DNA of 7,869 nt from DATGQT01 sp035304085 (GTDB taxonomy: Bacteria; Bacteroidota; Rhodothermia; Rhodothermales; Rubricoccaceae), in assembly GCA_035304085.1 (NCBI GenBank), contig DATGQT010000351.1:1-7869 (forward strand). Reading direction: 5' to 3'. The translations under genes were made by a program, and so were the position numbers. Positions within the stretch are counted from its first letter, which is position 1. Each line of letters opens with the position of its first letter. Under the pieces are notes generated by a model that had not been told where the DNA came from, ran no database searches, and saw only the letters and a list, made by a program, of their open reading frames with translations. Positions 6,147 through 7,869 of this stretch are shown here, piece after piece.

Positions 6147-6204
6147 GGGTGAAGCGGCGCCCGGGAGTGCAGGCACGGCCCGTGGCAGGGCGCCCTTCAC
6201 ACCC
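6147..6204. other. Nested stem-loop between uvrC and the small exported-protein gene
   Basis: Outer arms GGGTGAAG (6147-6154) and CTTCACACCC (6195-6204) pair with a 2-base bulge. Inside them, GGCGCCC (6156-6162) can pair with GGGCGCC (6188-6194). In the centre CACGG (6174-6178) pairs with CCGTG (6180-6184). It could be the uvrC terminator or a leader structure of the next gene, whose ATG is at 6220. No period like that of arrays A, C and D is visible. High G+C makes such pairings easy by chance. Confidence 0.3.
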
Positions 6205-6219
6205 AATCCCCTTCCGGCC

Positions 6220-6456
6220 ATGCCCCGTCTCCGCTCCCTCGCCCTCGCCGCCCTCGTGCTCGACGTCGCCATCGCGGTGGGAGGGCTGCTCGTGATGGGC
6301 GGCGCGGCGGAGGCGTCCGCGCCCACCCCTACGGTCCGCTACGTGCCGAGCCCTTCGGGGTGCGCGATGCTGCGGGCGACCGGCGAGACCGTGTGGCGCT
6401 ACGAGGGCATCGTCGACGGCGCCGCGTGCGCGGCGGCTGCCGCGGCCCAGTGGTGA
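6220..6456 (+). CDS. Small exported or membrane-anchored protein, function unknown
   Basis: A 78-residue protein that I do not recognise. It has a short basic start (MPRLR), a hydrophobic stretch at about 6-28 (LALAALVLDVAIAVGGLLVMGG) and a plausible signal peptidase site after AEASA (about 34). This would leave a mature part of about 44 residues in the periplasm. The mature part has two cysteines (C48, C70) that could form a disulfide, two tryptophans (W59, W78) and an Ala-rich end. There is no lipobox Cys, so it is not a lipoprotein. Codons have strong third-position G/C, as in neighbouring genes, which supports real coding. The ATG at 6220 was preferred over an in-frame GTG at 6133 because the 29 extra residues would precede the signal peptide and cover the stem-loop at 6147-6204. 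It lies between uvrC and the RlpA-like gene on the same strand. Confidence 0.6.
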   Translation: MPRLRSLALAALVLDVAIAVGGLLVMGGAAEASAPTPTVRYVPSPSGCAMLRATGETVWRYEGIVDGAACAAAAAAQW

Positions 6457-6462
6457 GGCCGC

Positions 6463-6494
6463 ACCGTTCCTGGCATGGCTCGAGTTGGAACGGT
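6463..6494. promoter_or_regulatory. Perfect 8-base inverted repeat before the RlpA-like gene
   Basis: ACCGTTCC (6463-6470) and GGAACGGT (6487-6494) are perfect inverted copies with a 16-base spacer, 17 bases before the ATG at 6512. It could be an operator or a hairpin ending the preceding small gene. An alternative TTG start for the downstream gene (6485) would fall inside it, which argues for the ATG at 6512. Confidence 0.4.
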
Positions 6495-6511
6495 ATCTGC
6501 GTGTGCAGGAC

Positions 6512-7096
6512 ATGAGCACACCCACCACGCCGCCGATGCCTCAGCCGAACGCCTACGAGCCGCAGCACGAGCGCCCCACCACCGCTCGGAACCGCATCCG
6601 CCACCTCCGCACCCTCGTGGTCGTCCTCGTGGGGCTCGGCGGGGCGATCGGCCTCGCCCCGCCCCCCGGTGAGGTGCCGGAGGCCGCTAGCCCGGGCTAC
6701 GGGCGTGCGCAGGCGCAGCGCGCCTCGGTGACCACCACGCCGGACACCGCCCGCCGTCCCGGACGCGCGGCGCGTGCGGCCTCGGCGGCCGAGCCCGGTC
6801 GCGCCGTCGGCACCGGCGAGGCGAGCTACTACGGCGACGAGCTCCGCGGGCGGCCGACCGCCAGCGGCGAGGCGTTCGACCCCGCCGCCTACACGGCCGC
6901 CCACCGCACGCTCCCCCTCGGCACGCGCCTCCGCGTGACCAACCTCGACAACGGCCGCAGCGTCGTCGTCCGCGTCAACGACCGCGGCCCGTTCTCGGGC
7001 GACCGCGTCCTCGACGTGTCGGAGCGGGCGGCGCACGACCTGGGCATGCTCGGCCGCGGCACGGCGCGCGTGCGGATGGAGCTGATCATCTCGTAG
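6512..7096 (+). CDS. RlpA-like septal ring lytic transglycosylase / double-psi beta-barrel protein
   Basis: RlpA proteins cleave peptidoglycan strands that lack stem peptides, often at the division septum; some homologues only bind. The 194 residues comprise a Pro-rich, polar N-terminus (1-33), one hydrophobic segment (about 34-49, TLVVVLVGLGGAIGLA), an Ala/Arg/Pro-rich linker (50-100) and a complete double-psi beta-barrel (101-193). The barrel shows GEASYYGDELRGRPTASGE, TAAHRTLPLGTRLRVTN, VRVNDRGPF and RVLDVSERAAHDLGM. The conserved acidic and His positions of active RlpA are present (E120, H131, D157). There is no C-terminal SPOR domain, unlike many Proteobacterial RlpA proteins, and no lipobox. 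The hydrophobic segment may be a signal anchor or a signal peptide with an unusually long n-region. The ATG at 6512 was chosen over TTG at 6485, which lies in an inverted repeat. AGGA at 6507-6510 is too close to the ATG to be a normal ribosome binding site. Confidence 0.88.
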   Translation: MSTPTTPPMPQPNAYEPQHERPTTARNRIRHLRTLVVVLVGLGGAIGLAPPPGEVPEAASPGYGRAQAQRASVTTTPDTARRPGRAARAASAAEPGRAVGTGEASYYGDELRGRPTASGEAFDPAAYTAAHRTLPLGTRLRVTNLDNGRSVVVRVNDRGPFSGDRVLDVSERAAHDLGMLGRGTARVRMELIIS

Positions 7097-7133
7097 CGCG
7101 CGGTGAGGAGCGGTAGCGCGGAGGCGAGGAGCG
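7093..7133. repeat. Tandem 20-21-base direct repeat overlapping the RlpA-like stop codon
   Basis: Two adjacent diverged copies begin with identical GTAGCGCG (7093-7100 and 7113-7120) and end with GAGGAGCG (7105-7112 and 7126-7133). The TAG stop codon of the RlpA-like gene (7094-7096) lies inside copy 1. The second copy runs into the hairpin at 7133-7155. Like arrays A, C and D, the repeat begins exactly at a gene end. Confidence 0.65.
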
Positions 7134-7155
7134 ACGGCGGGACCCGCCCGCCGTC
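7133..7155 (+). terminator. Strong GC hairpin between the RlpA-like and SpmA-like genes
   Basis: A perfect 9-bp stem, GACGGCGGG (7133-7141) with CCCGCCGTC (7147-7155), closes a 5-base loop 36 bases after the RlpA-like stop codon. No T-run follows (the next bases are TCGGGGGTC), so it is a candidate terminator or RNA-stabilising hairpin rather than a classical intrinsic terminator. The remaining space to 7194 shows no promoter or ribosome binding site that I can recognise. Confidence 0.4.
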
Positions 7156-7194
7156 TCGGGGGTCATAGCCTCCCTTCTCGCACCCCGCCCCTCC

Positions 7195-7869
7195 ATGCTC
7201 AACTACATCTGGGCCGGGCTGATCGTGTTCAGCCTCGTCTTCGCCCTCGTCGCCGACGTCGGCGACCTCCGCCGCGACACGTACCGCAACGGCGAGCCGC
7301 TCCCCGTCCACCTCGCCTTCCCCGACGGCTACGACCCCGCGGCGCGGCGGCAGCCCGTGTCGGTGCTGATGGACCCCGCCACGTACGGCCGGCTCTACGG
7401 CACCGAGGCGCGGCCGGACTCCGCCTACCCCGGCCTGCTGATCCGCACCCAGGAGGGGCTCCAGGTCCGCCTCGACGCCGACGTCAGCCTCCCCGAGCCG
7501 CTCGCCACCATCGCCGCGTTCACGAACCGGGACTCGGAGCAGCTCCAGGGCACGTTCGTCGCGGCCCCGGGGGTGGCGGCCGTCCCGGGCACGGCGGCCG
7601 GCGCGCTCCGCTTCGAGCCCGTCCGCTTCGTCAAGCTCAACGCGATCTCGGCGGCGGCGCTGGACTTCGCCGAGACGGCGGCCGAGATCGCGCTCGGGCT
7701 CATCGGCGTGCTGGCGCTGTTCCTGGGGCTGCTCAAGATCGCCGAGGAGGCCGGGGTCGTCTACGCCCTCGTCAAGCTCGTCCGGCCGGTACTCCGACCG
7801 CTCTTCCCGGAGGTGCCGGCGGACCACCCGGCCCTCGGCATGATCGCGCTCAACCTCGCGGCCAACGTG
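7195..7869 (+). CDS. SpmA-like nucleoside-recognition (Gate) membrane protein with an expanded loop, 3' truncated by the window
   Basis: An open frame from the ATG at 7195 to the last base, 225 residues without a stop, so the gene continues beyond the window. The start MLNYIWAGLI and the segment from about 158 (DFAETAAEIALGLIGVLALFLGLLKIAEEAG, then LVRPVLRPLFPEVPADHPALGMIALNLAANV) match SpmA-type spore maturation/nucleoside recognition domain proteins, which in non-sporulating bacteria are multi-spanning membrane proteins of uncertain function. First helix about 3-20, second about 163-182. In ordinary SpmA these helices are separated by a short linker of roughly 25-40 residues. Here about 140 residues (21-160) intervene, including a polar, probably beta-rich part. 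In Bacteroidota, SpmA and SpmB are often fused into one protein of about 400 residues or more; whether that holds here lies off the edge. No Shine-Dalgarno is visible. Confidence 0.85.
   Translation, partial: MLNYIWAGLIVFSLVFALVADVGDLRRDTYRNGEPLPVHLAFPDGYDPAARRQPVSVLMDPATYGRLYGTEARPDSAYPGLLIRTQEGLQVRLDADVSLPEPLATIAAFTNRDSEQLQGTFVAAPGVAAVPGTAAGALRFEPVRFVKLNAISAAALDFAETAAEIALGLIGVLALFLGLLKIAEEAGVVYALVKLVRPVLRPLFPEVPADHPALGMIALNLAANV

Noticed and set aside
6471..6489. Sigma-54-like promoter (TGGCATG followed by TTGG)
   Set aside because: The distance between the GG and GC elements does not fit the fixed sigma-54 spacing and the second element lacks GC.
5242..6528. 428-residue minus-strand frame opposite uvrC
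   Set aside because: Antisense frame of a strongly conserved uvrC with intact catalytic residues; the product resembles no protein and spans gene junctions.
6889..7827. 312-residue minus-strand frame opposite the RlpA-like and SpmA-like genes
   Set aside because: Antisense to two recognisable families; composition (Arg/Glu/Gly-rich) is that of a shadow frame.

Overview
This is a very G+C-rich stretch (about 70% or more by eye, with nearly all third codon positions G or C) carrying eight protein genes. Seven are complete and the last runs off the right edge. The gene types, the near absence of Shine-Dalgarno sequences and the GlpK, UvrC and SpmA variants fit a high-GC member of the Rhodothermia (Salinibacter/Rhodothermus/Rubricoccus-like, Bacteroidota sensu lato). 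That placement rests on family resemblance only and is moderate in confidence. I see no RNA genes, CRISPR array, insertion sequence or phage genes.

Layout. 19-1521 (+) is glycerol kinase GlpK. 1694-1930 (+) is a 78-residue Cys/His-rich zinc-ribbon-like protein. 2009-3034 (-) is a cation diffusion facilitator metal exporter convergent with it. 3160-4161 (+) is methylmalonyl-CoA epimerase fused to an alpha/beta-hydrolase-like domain that has lost its catalytic Ser and His. 4237-6093 (+) is excinuclease subunit UvrC. 6220-6456 (+) is a small exported or membrane-anchored protein of unknown function. 6512-7096 (+) is an RlpA-like double-psi beta-barrel protein. 7195 to the edge (+) is the N-terminal part of an SpmA-like nucleoside-recognition (Gate) membrane protein with a large extra loop. 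These are mostly housekeeping genes of unrelated pathways. The only pair suggesting shared work is the Cys-rich protein and the metal exporter (metal handling, inferred).

The most unusual content lies between the genes. Three junctions are filled by imperfect palindromes whose arms are tandem arrays of a 7- or 8-base unit: 1951-2010 (AGTTTGG), 3070-3159 (ATCGGG every 8 bases) and 4145-4235 (TGACGCG-like). A fourth array, GCGGAGT, sits inside the 5' end of the exporter gene at 2944-2971. The units are unrelated in sequence, but the architecture is the same. The elements run right up to, or supply, neighbouring stop and start codons. They occur in convergent, divergent, co-directional and intragenic positions, so they are not simply terminators. 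Less regular relatives may be present at 1565-1690 and 7093-7155. This set, together with the epimerase/pseudo-hydrolase fusion and the loop-expanded SpmA-like protein, is what most deserves follow-up. No gap between genes exceeds 300 bases; the longest (1522-1693) holds a G-rich block followed by a long pyrimidine tract.
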